Of a DNA stretch of 64,000 bases, positions 55,485-64,000 are shown piece after piece. Numbering within the stretch: the first letter of the stretch is position 1; each line of letters starts with the position of its first letter. This stretch comes from Candidatus Epulonipiscium sp. (GTDB taxonomy: Bacteria; Bacillota_A; Clostridia; Lachnospirales; Cellulosilyticaceae). The notes beneath the pieces are model-generated. The model was given only the letters and a program-made list of their open reading frames with translations, was not told where the DNA came from and made no database searches. The stretch is from NCBI GenBank assembly GCA_012841565.1, contig DUUM01000119.1:1-64000 (forward strand), in the 5' to 3' direction. The translations under genes and the position numbers were made by a program.

Positions 55485-56072
55485 ATGATTGACTATAAAA
55501 ATATCATGAAAGAAAATGATAGATTAGAATCAGACAGATTATTTTTAAGACCGTTTTGTATAGAGGATGCAAAAGATGTGTTTTGTTATGCTAACAATGA
55601 TGATGTAACGAGATATTTAACATGGGAATCTCATACTGATTTATCAGAAAGCGAAAAGGTGTTAAAAGAGTTTTATATGAATGATACAGGCATATATGCA
55701 ATTGAATTAAAGTCGGAACATAAATGTATTGGTTGCATAGACTTAAGGTTGGATATTGAAAATAGTAAAGGAAGTTTTGGGTATGTAATGAATAAGAATT
55801 ACTGGGGGCAAGGTTATATGCCGGAGTCTTTAAATGCAGTATTAGATTTTGCATTTACAAAACTAAGCTTAAACCGTATTGAATCAACATATTATGTGGG
55901 CAATGAAGCTTCTGGCAGGGTTATGAAAAAATGTGGTATGCAGTATGAAGGAATAGGGTTACAAGAAGTAAAAGTTAAAGGCATATATTATGATGTTGTA
56001 CATTATGCAATTCTAAAACAAAATTGGATTGATTTAAAAAATAAATTAACTTCAAGGGGATTAAATAGATGA
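55485..56072 (+). CDS. GNAT-family N-acetyltransferase (RimJ/RimL-like)
   Basis: This is a 195-residue RimJ-type acetyltransferase: [20 protein letters not shown] near the start and [20 protein letters not shown] at about residues 104-123. ATG 55485 follows GGAGGTGA and gives the family N-terminus. It overlaps the next GNAT gene as ATGA, so translation is coupled. It is related in pattern to the frameshifted copy at 54402. Confidence 0.85.
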   Translation: MIDYKNIMKENDRLESDRLFLRPFCIEDAKDVFCYANNDDVTRYLTWESHTDLSESEKVLKEFYMNDTGIYAIELKSEHKCIGCIDLRLDIENSKGSFGYVMNKNYWGQGYMPESLNAVLDFAFTKLSLNRIESTYYVGNEASGRVMKKCGMQYEGIGLQEVKVKGIYYDVVHYAILKQNWIDLKNKLTSRGLNR

Positions 56073-56506
56073 ATAATAATGATACTCTTATTAGGGAAAT
56101 ATTAAGCGAAGAAGATTTATTAAAAGCATTTGTAGTAATGAAACAATTAAGAACTCATTTAGATGAAAGATCTTATCTAGCTCTGGTTACAGATATGAAA
56201 AAAGAAGGTTATAAGATGTTTGGCCTCTGGGTGGAAGAAAAAATTGTTGCAGTTACAGGGATAATCCAGTTAACAAATCTTTACTATGGGAAACACATAT
56301 GGGTAAATGATTTAGTCGTTGACGAGACCCAAAGATCAACAGGGTATGGCCAAGAATTATTAAATTTTGTTATTGCTTGGGGGAAGGAAAATCATTGCGG
56401 AGTAGTTGCTTTGTCTTCCGGATTAGAAAAAGAATATGCACACAAATTTTATGAATCAAAGATGGCGTTTAATAAGGTGAGCTATGTTTTTAAAAAGCAG
56501 ATTTAG
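56069..56506 (+). CDS. GNAT-family N-acetyltransferase
   Basis: This is a 145-residue GNAT protein. [20 protein letters not shown] is the acetyl-CoA loop at about residues 81-100, and [20 protein letters not shown] follows. It overlaps the preceding gene by four bases and lies 11 bases before the VanW gene. Substrate unknown. Confidence 0.85.
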   Translation: MNNNDTLIREILSEEDLLKAFVVMKQLRTHLDERSYLALVTDMKKEGYKMFGLWVEEKIVAVTGIIQLTNLYYGKHIWVNDLVVDETQRSTGYGQELLNFVIAWGKENHCGVVALSSGLEKEYAHKFYESKMAFNKVSYVFKKQI

Positions 56507-56517
56507 GGAGGAAGAGT

Positions 56518-57327
56518 ATGCAACCTAAAAATAGGTCGAATTTACGGATAGCATTGGGTAAAAAATATTATATGGGTAAGAGATATTTTGAATGGTGTTT
56601 TGGAGGGACAGAATTTGCTTTGAGCATAGATTCTGAATTAAAACCATACACGGTGTTTGAACATAGGACTCCTTTATTAAGGAAATTAAAGGATGTAGAT
56701 ATGTGGTTACAGTATAATAAAATAACAAATATTAAGCTAGCTATTAAGAAAATAGATGGCCTTATTATTTATCCAGGGGAGACATTTTCTTTTTGGAAAT
56801 TAGTAGGGAAAACAACAGTAGGTAAAGGGTATGTTGAAGGAATGGTTCTTTCTCATGGGAAATTCAAGCCAGGAGTTGGGGGAGGATTATGTCAATTATC
56901 AAATTTAATATATTGGATGACCCTACATACGCCTTTAAAAGTTACAGAGAGACATCGTCATAGTTATGATGTTTTTCCTGATTCAGACAGAAAATTACCT
57001 TTTGGGAGCGGAGCAACTTGTTTCTATAATTATATCGATTTGAGAATTGCAAATGATACAGATCAACCCTATCAATTACATCTATATTTAAATGATGAAT
57101 ATTTAATGGGGGAGTGGAGAACTACAATAGAACAAAAAGAGCGGTATGAAGTTTACCAAAAAGAACATTGGATAAGTCATGAATATTGGGGTGGCTATGC
57201 TCGGCATAATACGATTTTTAGAAAGAAATATGATCAGAGCTCAAAGTTAGTGGATGATGAGTATATTACAGAAAATCATGCAATTATGATGTATGAACCT
57301 TTATTATCTAATAGATATCACAAATAG
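56518..57327 (+). CDS. VanW family protein
   Basis: This is a 269-residue VanW-type protein. The family core is GKTTVGKGYVEGMVLSHGKF and GGGLCQLSNLIYWMTLHTPL (about residues 97-141), followed by TERHRHSYDVFPDS. The function is unknown; some members accompany vancomycin-resistance genes. GGAGG precedes the ATG. It closes the GNAT cluster and is probably co-transcribed with it. Confidence 0.87.
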   Translation: MQPKNRSNLRIALGKKYYMGKRYFEWCFGGTEFALSIDSELKPYTVFEHRTPLLRKLKDVDMWLQYNKITNIKLAIKKIDGLIIYPGETFSFWKLVGKTTVGKGYVEGMVLSHGKFKPGVGGGLCQLSNLIYWMTLHTPLKVTERHRHSYDVFPDSDRKLPFGSGATCFYNYIDLRIANDTDQPYQLHLYLNDEYLMGEWRTTIEQKERYEVYQKEHWISHEYWGGYARHNTIFRKKYDQSSKLVDDEYITENHAIMMYEPLLSNRYHK

Positions 57328-57364
57328 AAGTTGATATAATCCTAAAGTTCAGTTATTATTAAGA

Positions 57365-57376
57365 TAAAACGTTTTA
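57365..57376 (+). promoter_or_regulatory. LacI-type operator upstream of its regulator gene
   Basis: TAAAACGTTTTA is a perfect 12-base palindrome with the central CG typical of LacI-family sites, 32 bases before the lacI-type start codon. A near copy lies at 61710-61721. Confidence 0.6.
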
Positions 57377-57407
57377 CCTAAATGTCCTACTATGAAAGGA
57401 ATGAAAA

Positions 57408-58448
57408 ATGGTTACATTAAAAGAAATAGCCCGAATCTGTGATGTTTCAATAACCACTGTATCTAATGTGTTAAACGATAAACCTAAAGTTAGTGAAGAA
57501 ACTAAGCAAAGGGTACTTGAGGTGGTGAAACAAACCGGATATAAACCCAATTATTTTGCTCAAGGAATGCGAAAGCAAAAGACTAAAATTATCGGAATTA
57601 TTGTAGAAGATTTGAATTTATTTAGTACACCGCATATTATAGAAGCTATAATGGCATATTGTGATGATCATGATTACCGAACCATACTTGTGAATATGAG
57701 ACTTTATGATAGATGGCAAGATAGATGGTATTCTGATGAGAAAAAAGTACAGTCAGTACTTCAGCCAGCCATTAGAGAGTTGTCATCAATTAAAGTGGAC
57801 GGTATTATCTATGTGGCTGGACATTGCCGGGATATTAATTATTTTATGGATGATTTTAAAATTCCTACTATTATAACATATGCTTTATCGACATCATCCA
57901 GATTTCCCTCTGTTGTATTTGATGACGAAAAGGGTGGTTATGATATAACTAAATATTTAATTTCAATGGGACATCGTAAAATAGGTGTGATTGCGGGAGC
58001 AGCGAATAATCTGCATACTCAAAAGCGAAGTTTGGGATATCAAAAAGCTTTGTTTGAGGAGCAAATTCTATTTAATCCAGACTGGATTAAATATGGTGAT
58101 TGGGAAAGATTATCCGGATACATACAAATGGAGAAATTGATAAAAAAGGGGATTACAGGAGTTTTTTGTATGAATGATTTGATGGCTGGTGGGGCATATG
58201 ATTATCTTTATGAGAATAATATAATCGTCGGACGTGACATTTCTATCGTAGGGTATGATAATAATGAAATTTCTAAGTATCTAAGACCACAACTTACAAC
58301 CAATGACATCCCATTAGGAGAAATTGGTAGGACAACAGCGGAATATTTTTTAAATCTACTTGAAGAAGATTTAGATAATAGTGGGAAGCAGAAGATTATA
58401 AAATTACCATGTAACATGATTATAAGAGAGTCAGTAAGAAGCATTTAA
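57408..58448 (+). CDS. LacI-family transcriptional regulator
   Basis: This is a 346-residue LacI-family repressor. The N-terminal helix-turn-helix is TLKEIARICDVSITTVSNVL with the hinge region TGYKPNYFAQGMR. The sugar-binding part has KIIGIIVEDLNLF, VFDDEKGGYDITKYLISMGH and SIVGYDNNEISKYL. Its likely operator is the palindrome just upstream, giving autoregulation. The same site near the ABC transporter promoter suggests it controls the arabinoside/xyloside genes downstream. Confidence 0.9.
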   Translation: MVTLKEIARICDVSITTVSNVLNDKPKVSEETKQRVLEVVKQTGYKPNYFAQGMRKQKTKIIGIIVEDLNLFSTPHIIEAIMAYCDDHDYRTILVNMRLYDRWQDRWYSDEKKVQSVLQPAIRELSSIKVDGIIYVAGHCRDINYFMDDFKIPTIITYALSTSSRFPSVVFDDEKGGYDITKYLISMGHRKIGVIAGAANNLHTQKRSLGYQKALFEEQILFNPDWIKYGDWERLSGYIQMEKLIKKGITGVFCMNDLMAGGAYDYLYENNIIVGRDISIVGYDNNEISKYLRPQLTTNDIPLGEIGRTTAEYFLNLLEEDLDNSGKQKIIKLPCNMIIRESVRSI

Positions 58449-58476
58449 CTAGTTACTGAAAAACTGGAGGTATCAT

Positions 58477-59634
58477 ATGGGCAAGTGGAAGTATATGGAC
58501 AAGTTTTTAAATAATCATATTAAAACAGGCCCTGCCGGCTGTGGTTGTGCTGTTGTGAAAGACGGAGAAATTCTATTTGAAAATTATTATGGTTTTGCAG
58601 ATATAGAAAAGAAAAAACCAATAACAGAGAGTTCTGTCTATAGGCAGTTTTCAACTACAAAGCTTATGGTTGTTACTGCAGCAATGATTTTGTTTGAAAG
58701 AGGAGGATTCCTCTTAAACGATCCAATTTCTGAATACTTTCCTGAATGGTGTGATACTCAAGTTGCTGAGAGACTTGAGAACGGTACTTATAATATAAGA
58801 TCAGCTACAAGGCCGATACAGGTAAAGGATTGTTTTTCTATGACGATGGGAATAGGGTATGGTGGCCATGACTATACTCATCAAATGATGGAAAAAGTAA
58901 GGAAAGAATTAAAAACAGAAATAGGAGATTACACCCTTCGGCAAGATATCTATGCAATGTCAAAGGTTCCAATCATGTTTGACCCAGGTACTCATTGGCT
59001 TTATGGTTTTGGTCATGAATTGGTTGCCGGACTAATTGAAGTGGTATCAGGAAAAACAGTTGGAGAATTTTTAAAGGAAGAACTGTTTGAACCATTGGAG
59101 ATGAAGCGGACAGGATACCGTTATTTTGGTGATATAAGGGAACAGATGGTAACCACGTATCAAATAAATGAAGATGGAATTAGGGTGCCTGTTAAAGGAA
59201 TGTTTGATGAAAGGCTGGAACCTGAATCTAAGTATGAAGGGGGGGGAGCTGGGTTGTTTTCCAGTGTACGAGATTATCTTACTTTTTCCCAGATGTTAAC
59301 TTCCGGAGGTAGCTATAAGGGGAATCAAATTATAGGGAGAAAGACAATTGATTTAATGCGTACAAATCAGTTGAATAAGCAGCAATTGAAGGAGTTTCAA
59401 AATTCCTATCTTGACGGATATGGATATGGTCTAGGTGTAAGGACTATGATGGACCCGTCCAAGGGGAGCAACACCTCAATTGGAGAATTTGGGTGGACTG
59501 GTATGATGGGTACTTATGTAGCTATGGATCCAACCGAAGGTGTTTCGCTTGTATATATGCACAATTCACAGCCTAACATGGAAGAGTATACCCATCATCG
59601 TATTCGTAATATTGCTTTTGGAGCTATAAGATAA
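58477..59634 (+). CDS. Beta-lactamase-family serine hydrolase (class C-like)
   Basis: This is a 385-residue serine hydrolase of the beta-lactamase/transpeptidase-like group. The SxxK motif is STTK (Ser59-Lys62), the second motif region is WLYGFGHELV, and FGWTGMMGTYV precedes the C-terminus. There is no signal peptide, so it probably acts in the cytoplasm as an esterase (perhaps on acylated sugars) rather than as a lactamase. It lies 28 bases after the LacI gene and is probably co-transcribed. A terminator follows. Confidence 0.82.
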   Translation: MGKWKYMDKFLNNHIKTGPAGCGCAVVKDGEILFENYYGFADIEKKKPITESSVYRQFSTTKLMVVTAAMILFERGGFLLNDPISEYFPEWCDTQVAERLENGTYNIRSATRPIQVKDCFSMTMGIGYGGHDYTHQMMEKVRKELKTEIGDYTLRQDIYAMSKVPIMFDPGTHWLYGFGHELVAGLIEVVSGKTVGEFLKEELFEPLEMKRTGYRYFGDIREQMVTTYQINEDGIRVPVKGMFDERLEPESKYEGGGAGLFSSVRDYLTFSQMLTSGGSYKGNQIIGRKTIDLMRTNQLNKQQLKEFQNSYLDGYGYGLGVRTMMDPSKGSNTSIGEFGWTGMMGTYVAMDPTEGVSLVYMHNSQPNMEEYTHHRIRNIAFGAIR

Positions 59635-59684
59635 GGCTGTGGCCTGAACATAAAAAATCACAAATTCAATATATTGTAGAACAC

Positions 59685-59726
59685 AAAACCCAGTAGAAAT
59701 CATGAGGATATCTACTGGGTTTTTTT
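59685..59726. terminator. Terminator between serine hydrolase and GH51 genes
   Basis: A 13-bp stem (AAAACCCAGTAGA / TCTACTGGGTTTT) has a 13-base loop and a T-run. It serves convergent genes. Confidence 0.85.
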
Positions 59727-59756
59727 AATCATTATATGATTGACATACGAGTATAT

Positions 59757-61235
59757 CTATTCGATTTTAAGTACAACAACGGATTTTGCTGGAATACAAG
59801 CATATATTTGATTGTTTTCTAGCTTTAGATTATTAAAAGTAGTTTCCATAATAGTTTCTGGATATTCAAAGGTGTTTCTAGCATCCATTTCATTTGAAGT
59901 CAATATGGTCCCGGATATATTGTTTTTATTTGTTCCCATGAGTTCACAACTTATCTCAATGTTATTAAAAGGATCCAAATTACAAAGAGATATATGAATT
60001 TTACCTTCTGAATCTATAGAAGACGAAGCGCTAAGTTGATTGATTTTTTCGTCGCCATGGTAGTAAAAGGTTTCCTCAAGGTTAGTTTCAAGCAATTGGG
60101 CGTTTTGATGGACAGAAAACATCTTAAACACATGATAAGTTGGTGTTAATATCATTTTATGCCCATCTGTTAAGATGACAGATTGCAATACATTAATCAT
60201 CTGTGCTATATTAGCCATCTGAATGCGGTCGCAGTGATTGTTAAAAAGATTAAGATTTATACCTGCTACTAATGCATCGCGAAGGGTGTTTTGTTGATAC
60301 AGAAAACTTGGATTTGTGCCTTGTTCCACTTGGTACCAGGCACCCCATTCATCCACTATGAGACCTACGCGTTTGTCTTCATCATATTTATCCATTATTG
60401 CAATATTTTTTTCTATCAATTCTTCCATATACAATGTCATTTTTAATATATTAAACCATTCTTTTTCATCAAAATCAACAGCAGATCCCTTAGGGAGGCT
60501 CCAGTCTAATGGCATGGTATAGTAATGAAGGCTTAAGCCGTCCATATATTTCCCAGCATTTTTCATGAGTACTTCAGTCCATTGATAATCATCAGCATTT
60601 GCACCACAAGCTATTTTATACAGTTTATTATCTCCGAAGTTTCCAAGATAGGTAGCATATCTACGATATTCATCTGCATAATATTCTGGGCGCATTTGTC
60701 CACCACATCCCCAGTTCTCGTTACCAACTGCAAAATATTTTAACTTCCAAGGCTCTTCTCTTCCATTTTCTTTTCTTAAATTTGTCATTGGTGATTGGAC
60801 GTTAGAGGTCATATATTCAACCCATTGTTGCATTTCCCTCACTGTACCACTACCAAGATTACCACCAATATAAGGCTCGGCACCTATAAGGTCACAGAAT
60901 TCCATAAATTCATGAGTACCAAAATGATTATTTTCTGTAACACCGCCCCAGTGTGTATTGATAATTGAAGGGCGGTCTTTATAAGGTCCAATACCCTCTG
61001 TCCAGTGATAATTGTCGGCGAAGCAGCCACCTGGCCACCTTAGAACAGGGATTTTCATTAATTTCAAGGCTTCAACCACATCTTTTCGTATACCATTAAT
61101 ATTAGGTATTGGTGAATCCTTGCCAACCCAAATTCCTTCGTAGACACATCGCCCTAAATGCTCTGCAAAATGACCATAAATGTTTTTATTGATGGTGGCT
61201 TTTCTGATCTCTGAATTTACCTTCATTTTTACCAT
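59757..61235 (-). CDS. abfA: GH51 alpha-L-arabinofuranosidase
   Basis: This 492-residue intracellular glycosidase (no signal peptide) removes terminal arabinofuranose from arabinoxylan- or arabinan-derived oligosaccharides. The family start [16 protein letters not shown] and [14 protein letters not shown] are clear. The acid/base is Glu173 in [10 protein letters not shown] and the nucleophile is Glu296 in LIVDEWGAW. It is divergently arranged with the ABC permease operon, and AGGGA precedes the ATG. Confidence 0.93.
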   Translation of the reverse strand: MVKMKVNSEIRKATINKNIYGHFAEHLGRCVYEGIWVGKDSPIPNINGIRKDVVEALKLMKIPVLRWPGGCFADNYHWTEGIGPYKDRPSIINTHWGGVTENNHFGTHEFMEFCDLIGAEPYIGGNLGSGTVREMQQWVEYMTSNVQSPMTNLRKENGREEPWKLKYFAVGNENWGCGGQMRPEYYADEYRRYATYLGNFGDNKLYKIACGANADDYQWTEVLMKNAGKYMDGLSLHYYTMPLDWSLPKGSAVDFDEKEWFNILKMTLYMEELIEKNIAIMDKYDEDKRVGLIVDEWGAWYQVEQGTNPSFLYQQNTLRDALVAGINLNLFNNHCDRIQMANIAQMINVLQSVILTDGHKMILTPTYHVFKMFSVHQNAQLLETNLEETFYYHGDEKINQLSASSSIDSEGKIHISLCNLDPFNNIEISCELMGTNKNNISGTILTSNEMDARNTFEYPETIMETTFNNLKLENNQIYACIPAKSVVVLKIE

Positions 61236-61668
61236 AATAGTATCCCTTCTTTCGTTATGCCAATACTCGTTAATTGTAGCTGTTTTGTGGAAATTAAGAT
61301 CTGTTACCGTTTAAGTTGTTAATATATAGGAGAAAAAACGATTAACACCTTAAGTTTAAAACATAATGTGATAAAAGTCCACTATTGTTTAGTTAATCTA
61401 ACTAAATTAGGTCTATAGAGATTAGTTATAGAGAGTTTATCCTTTGTTTGATGGTCTTATGAACTTTTTTAATAAAATTTTAAGTCCTATTTTATTGTTT
61501 GAGTAGCTTCTTTTAGGTGACAATAATAAAGGTGCAAAAACATTATAACTATATTAGGTATAATGTTAAGTATTAATCAATTTTAAATGATATGGGCGGA
61601 CAACTTAACAATAGTCACAACATCTGATGGTATAATACGAAAAAGTTAAAACTTTTATACAAAATCAA

Positions 61669-61697
61669 TTGACAGACTAGATGCTTTAATATATAGT
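61669..61697 (+). promoter_or_regulatory. Promoter of the oligosaccharide ABC permease operon
   Basis: TTGACA at 61669-61674 and TATAGT at 61692-61697 are 17 bases apart. The LacI-type operator follows 12 bases later. Confidence 0.7.
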
Positions 61698-61709
61698 AAT
61701 AGTTAAGAG

Positions 61710-61721
61710 TTAAACGTTTTA
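61710..61721 (+). promoter_or_regulatory. LacI-type operator of the ABC permease operon
   Basis: TTAAACGTTTTA differs at one base from the perfect palindrome upstream of the LacI gene. It lies just past the likely transcription start, where a repressor would block. Confidence 0.6.
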
Positions 61722-61842
61722 CATGCTTTGTACAGTATCAGCAAATAATTTGAAGGATAGGAGGAAAGTTATAAAAAGCCTGAATATAAATTAATCTATA
61801 AAACGGAAACTCAAGAGAGTAATACAAAGGAGGCAACACTTT

Positions 61843-62766
61843 ATGTATAGTTCCAGTAATGCAAAAAAGAGGAAAGGATATATAGAACTTTTATATATCA
61901 TGCCTTTTATAATTTTAGTGGCAGTATTTTCTTATTACCCATTATATGGTTGGATTTATTCTTTTTTTGATTATCAGCCACCACTACCATTTTCTTGGGA
62001 TACTTTTGTAGGATTAAAATGGTTTAGAACATTATTCCAAACTAAATCTTATGTTAAACAAACTTTAGAAGTGCTTCGAAACACCTTTGCTATGAGTGGT
62101 ATTTCATTGGCATTTTCTTGGCTCCCAATGTTTTTTGCTATCTTTCTTAATGAAATAAAAAACGTACGATTTCGTAAATTTGTCCAAACAGCAACGACTT
62201 TGCCAAACTTTATTAGTTGGGTATTGGTTTATTCAATAGCCTTCCTTCTGATGAGTAATAACGGTATGTTTAATTCTGTAGGAATGAGTTGGGGATTAAT
62301 TGAAAGACCTATTAACTTCTTGAAATCGAATGAGCATATGTGGTTAAAGATGTGGCTATGGCTTACTTGGAAGAATCTTGGGTGGGCGGCTATTATGTAT
62401 ATTGCAGCTATTTCAGGAATTGACTCCGAAATGTATGAAAGTGCTGAAGTTGACGGGGCAAACCGTATGCAAATCATACGTCATATTACAATTCCTAGCT
62501 TATTGCCTACTTTTTTTGTACTCTTACTATTAAATATTTCTAATTTCCTTAATAATGGTATGGAACAATATTTTGTTTTCCAGAATTCATGGAACAGGGA
62601 GTATATACAGGTTTTAGATTTATATGTATATAATTTATCTACTAGCAAGCCACCTGTATATTCGGTGTCGACAGCGCTTAGTATGTTAAAGAGTCTTATA
62701 AGTCTCGTTCTACTGTTTAGTGTAAACACTTTCTCTAAACTAGTGCGTAACGAAAGTATAATATAA
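61843..62766 (+). CDS. Oligosaccharide ABC transporter permease (LplB-like)
   Basis: This is a 307-residue permease with six membrane helices, of the LplB/polygalacturonan-type CUT1 family. Typical segments are PFIILVAVFSYYPLYGWIYS (residues 16-35), the EAA-type loop YESAEVDGANRMQIIRHITIP, and the C-terminal VSTALSMLKSLISLVLLF. AAAGGAGG precedes the ATG. It pairs with the next gene; the binding protein is not in the window and may lie downstream. Confidence 0.88.
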   Translation: MYSSSNAKKRKGYIELLYIMPFIILVAVFSYYPLYGWIYSFFDYQPPLPFSWDTFVGLKWFRTLFQTKSYVKQTLEVLRNTFAMSGISLAFSWLPMFFAIFLNEIKNVRFRKFVQTATTLPNFISWVLVYSIAFLLMSNNGMFNSVGMSWGLIERPINFLKSNEHMWLKMWLWLTWKNLGWAAIMYIAAISGIDSEMYESAEVDGANRMQIIRHITIPSLLPTFFVLLLLNISNFLNNGMEQYFVFQNSWNREYIQVLDLYVYNLSTSKPPVYSVSTALSMLKSLISLVLLFSVNTFSKLVRNESII

Positions 62767-62777
62767 AGGAGTTTATT

Positions 62778-63716
62778 ATGAAAAAAAACAATAGTAATAT
62801 ACCATCTAATAAAAACAATAAAATTAAAGATAGTAGTATAAGTGATTTATTACTAGACATAGTAAACTATTTTATTTTTTCAGTGTTTGCTTTTGTGTGT
62901 GTATATCCATTTTATTATATTTTTATTAACACAATTAGTAACAATAAAATAAGTGAAAAAGGTGGCGTCGTTTGGTTTCCTAAAGGAATACACATACAAA
63001 ACTATATTGACGTATTTAAAATACCAGGTCTAGGGCAGGCTGCCTTAGTTTCAGTATCAAGAACGGTTATTGGAACAGTTTTAACTGTATTCATAGCTGC
63101 ATTTCTTGGCTATATGTTTACGAGAGAGACCATGCATAATCGGAAATTTTGGTATCGATTTGTGATTGTGACCATGTATTTTAACGCAGGTATTATTCCT
63201 TGGTATTTAACAATGATGAATCTTGGACTTACTAATAATTTTCTAGGGTATATTTTACCTTCCTTAGTATCTCCTTTTTATATTATTCTAACCAAGACCT
63301 ACATCGAATCAACACCCAAAGAAATTCAGGAAGCAGCCGAATGTGATGGCGCTGGAATTTTAACTATATTTACGAAAATTATGTTACCCGTATGTAAACC
63401 TATTTTGGCTACAATTTCAATATTTACGGCCGTAGGGCATTGGAATTCATTCCAAGACACACTGCTACTTATGACACAAGAAAAATATTATACTTTGCAA
63501 TTTATCTTATATAGATATTTACAATCATCACAATCATTATCAGCAATCGTTAATGCAACAGCAGGTAGTGGATCAGCAATGCTTGCTAACTCACAGACAC
63601 AAACATCCATAAGAATGACGGTTACTATTATTGTAGCACTTCCTATCATTATGATTTATCCTTTCTTCCAGAGATTCTTAGTGAAAGGAATTATGATTGG
63701 TGCCGTTAAAGGATGA
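62778..63716 (+). CDS. Carbohydrate ABC transporter permease (YtcP-like)
   Basis: This is a 312-residue second permease with six helices. The family features are AFVCVYPFYYIFINTISN near the start, IQEAAECDGAGILTIFTKIM (the EAA loop) and the C-terminal PFFQRFLVKGIMIGAVKG. It starts 11 bases after the first permease with AAAGGAG upstream. With LplB-like partners it imports plant-derived oligosaccharides, which fits the flanking GH51 and GH43. Confidence 0.9.
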   Translation: MKKNNSNIPSNKNNKIKDSSISDLLLDIVNYFIFSVFAFVCVYPFYYIFINTISNNKISEKGGVVWFPKGIHIQNYIDVFKIPGLGQAALVSVSRTVIGTVLTVFIAAFLGYMFTRETMHNRKFWYRFVIVTMYFNAGIIPWYLTMMNLGLTNNFLGYILPSLVSPFYIILTKTYIESTPKEIQEAAECDGAGILTIFTKIMLPVCKPILATISIFTAVGHWNSFQDTLLLMTQEKYYTLQFILYRYLQSSQSLSAIVNATAGSGSAMLANSQTQTSIRMTVTIIVALPIIMIYPFFQRFLVKGIMIGAVKG

Positions 63717-63738
63717 TAGTTTAGGTAAGGAGGAAAAA

Positions 63739-64000
63739 ATGAATAAACAAGGATTTAACCCATATCTTCCGTCTTGGGAATATATCCCGGATGGTGAACC
63801 GTATGTTTTTAATAATAGAGTCTATGTTTATGGCTCTCATGACCGATTTAATGGGCTTGCTTATTGTTTGAATGATTACGTGTGCTGGTCTGCACCAGTA
63901 GATGCCCTTTCTGATTGGCGTTATGAAGGTGTTATATACAAAGCTACAGATGTACAAAATAATGAAGATCGCGATAGCTGTCTCTATGCCCCAGATGTAG
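63739..64000 (+). CDS. GH43-family glycosidase, partial (runs off the window)
   Basis: The first 87 codons are visible. NPYLPSWEYIPDGEPYVFNN followed by RVYVYGSHDRF is the usual beginning of a GH43 arabinofuranosidase/xylosidase, including the first-blade catalytic aspartate region. There is no signal peptide, so it is probably intracellular. AAGGAGG precedes ATG 63739. It is probably in the same operon as the two permeases. Confidence 0.8.
   Translation, partial: MNKQGFNPYLPSWEYIPDGEPYVFNNRVYVYGSHDRFNGLAYCLNDYVCWSAPVDALSDWRYEGVIYKATDVQNNEDRDSCLYAPDV

Larger units (their letters stand above)
61236..61842. other. 607-base divergent regulatory region
   Basis: This is an AT-rich region between the GH51 gene and the ABC permease operon. 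It holds the promoter and LacI-type operator listed separately. A partial operator-like TTAAACGGTAA (minus-strand reading, about 61302-61312) near the GH51 side may be a second site. There is also an unassigned TATAAT at about 61631-61636. No credible gene was found. Confidence 0.45.

Noticed and set aside
58477..59634. True class C beta-lactamase
   Set aside because: There is no signal peptide, the second motif is not the canonical YxN, and it sits in a sugar-utilisation locus.
61236..61842. CcpA cre site in the GH51/ABC divergent region
   Set aside because: The best candidate (TGTTACCGTTTAAG near 61302) does not keep the cre palindrome; the LacI-type site explains the region better.

Overview
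The window is low-GC, Gram-positive DNA of a Clostridia type, probably Lachnospirales-like. Ribosome-binding sites are mostly AGGAGG-like, GTG and TTG starts are common, and there are many lipoprotein-anchored ABC transporters. A TPP riboswitch, a PyrR-type attenuator, ablAB compatible-solute genes, and GH51 and GH43 glycosidases point to a free-living, salt-exposed anaerobe that uses plant polysaccharide. No rRNA, tRNA, CRISPR array or insertion sequence was seen.

Layout. 1-6.7 kb: a broken PucR-type regulator and an N-terminally truncated purine/uracil-type permease meet head to head. An ankyrin/TPR protein and a DUF2877-FdrA-DUF1116 set, linked to oxamate carbamoyltransferase, follow. 6.7-12.7 kb: a dCMP deaminase, a flavoprotein, and carAB behind a PyrR-type attenuator; the CarA has lost its glutaminase catalytic residues. 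12.8-15 kb: two CheX-type proteins and an acetate/succinate-type permease. 15-18.2 kb: a TPP-riboswitch operon for a thiamine-precursor ABC transporter. 18.3-27.6 kb: a sugar sensing and uptake locus (membrane-anchored binding protein, LytS-like kinase, AraC-type response regulator, XylF-like lipoprotein, then a ChvE/MmsAB-type transporter). 27.7-35.5 kb: PlsC, a decayed Cache-GGDEF gene, a shortened DUF3298 protein, MprF, and a TetM-like GTPase fused to a NYN nuclease domain. 35.6-40.3 kb: a BMP-type nucleoside ABC transporter in which one permease lacks any normal start codon. 40.4-47.7 kb: an aspartate dehydrogenase-like protein, zinc-ribbon membrane proteins, ablB-ablA, transaldolase, and a PadR-DUF1700-DUF4097 operon. 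47.7-52.3 kb: ABC-F, a GGDEF-EAL protein and an unknown protein. 52.4-57.3 kb is accessory: gene remnants, a Cys/Gly/Tyr-rich miniprotein, a membrane protein with a CHAT/caspase-like His-Cys dyad, a DJ-1 fragment, four GNAT genes (one frameshifted) and VanW. 57.4-64 kb: an arabinoside/xyloside locus with a LacI regulator, serine hydrolase, GH51, two ABC permeases and the start of a GH43.

The points most worth a second look are the glutaminase-dead CarA, the membrane CHAT-like protein, the ATT-start permease, the GTPase-NYN fusion, and a recurring pattern of internal deletions. The deletions affect the PucR gene, the PucR/permease junction, the GGDEF gene, the DUF3298 gene and a GAF domain, and possibly the ankyrin/TPR gene. 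They suggest either active genome erosion or a systematic assembly problem. All family assignments are from reading the sequence; no database search was run.
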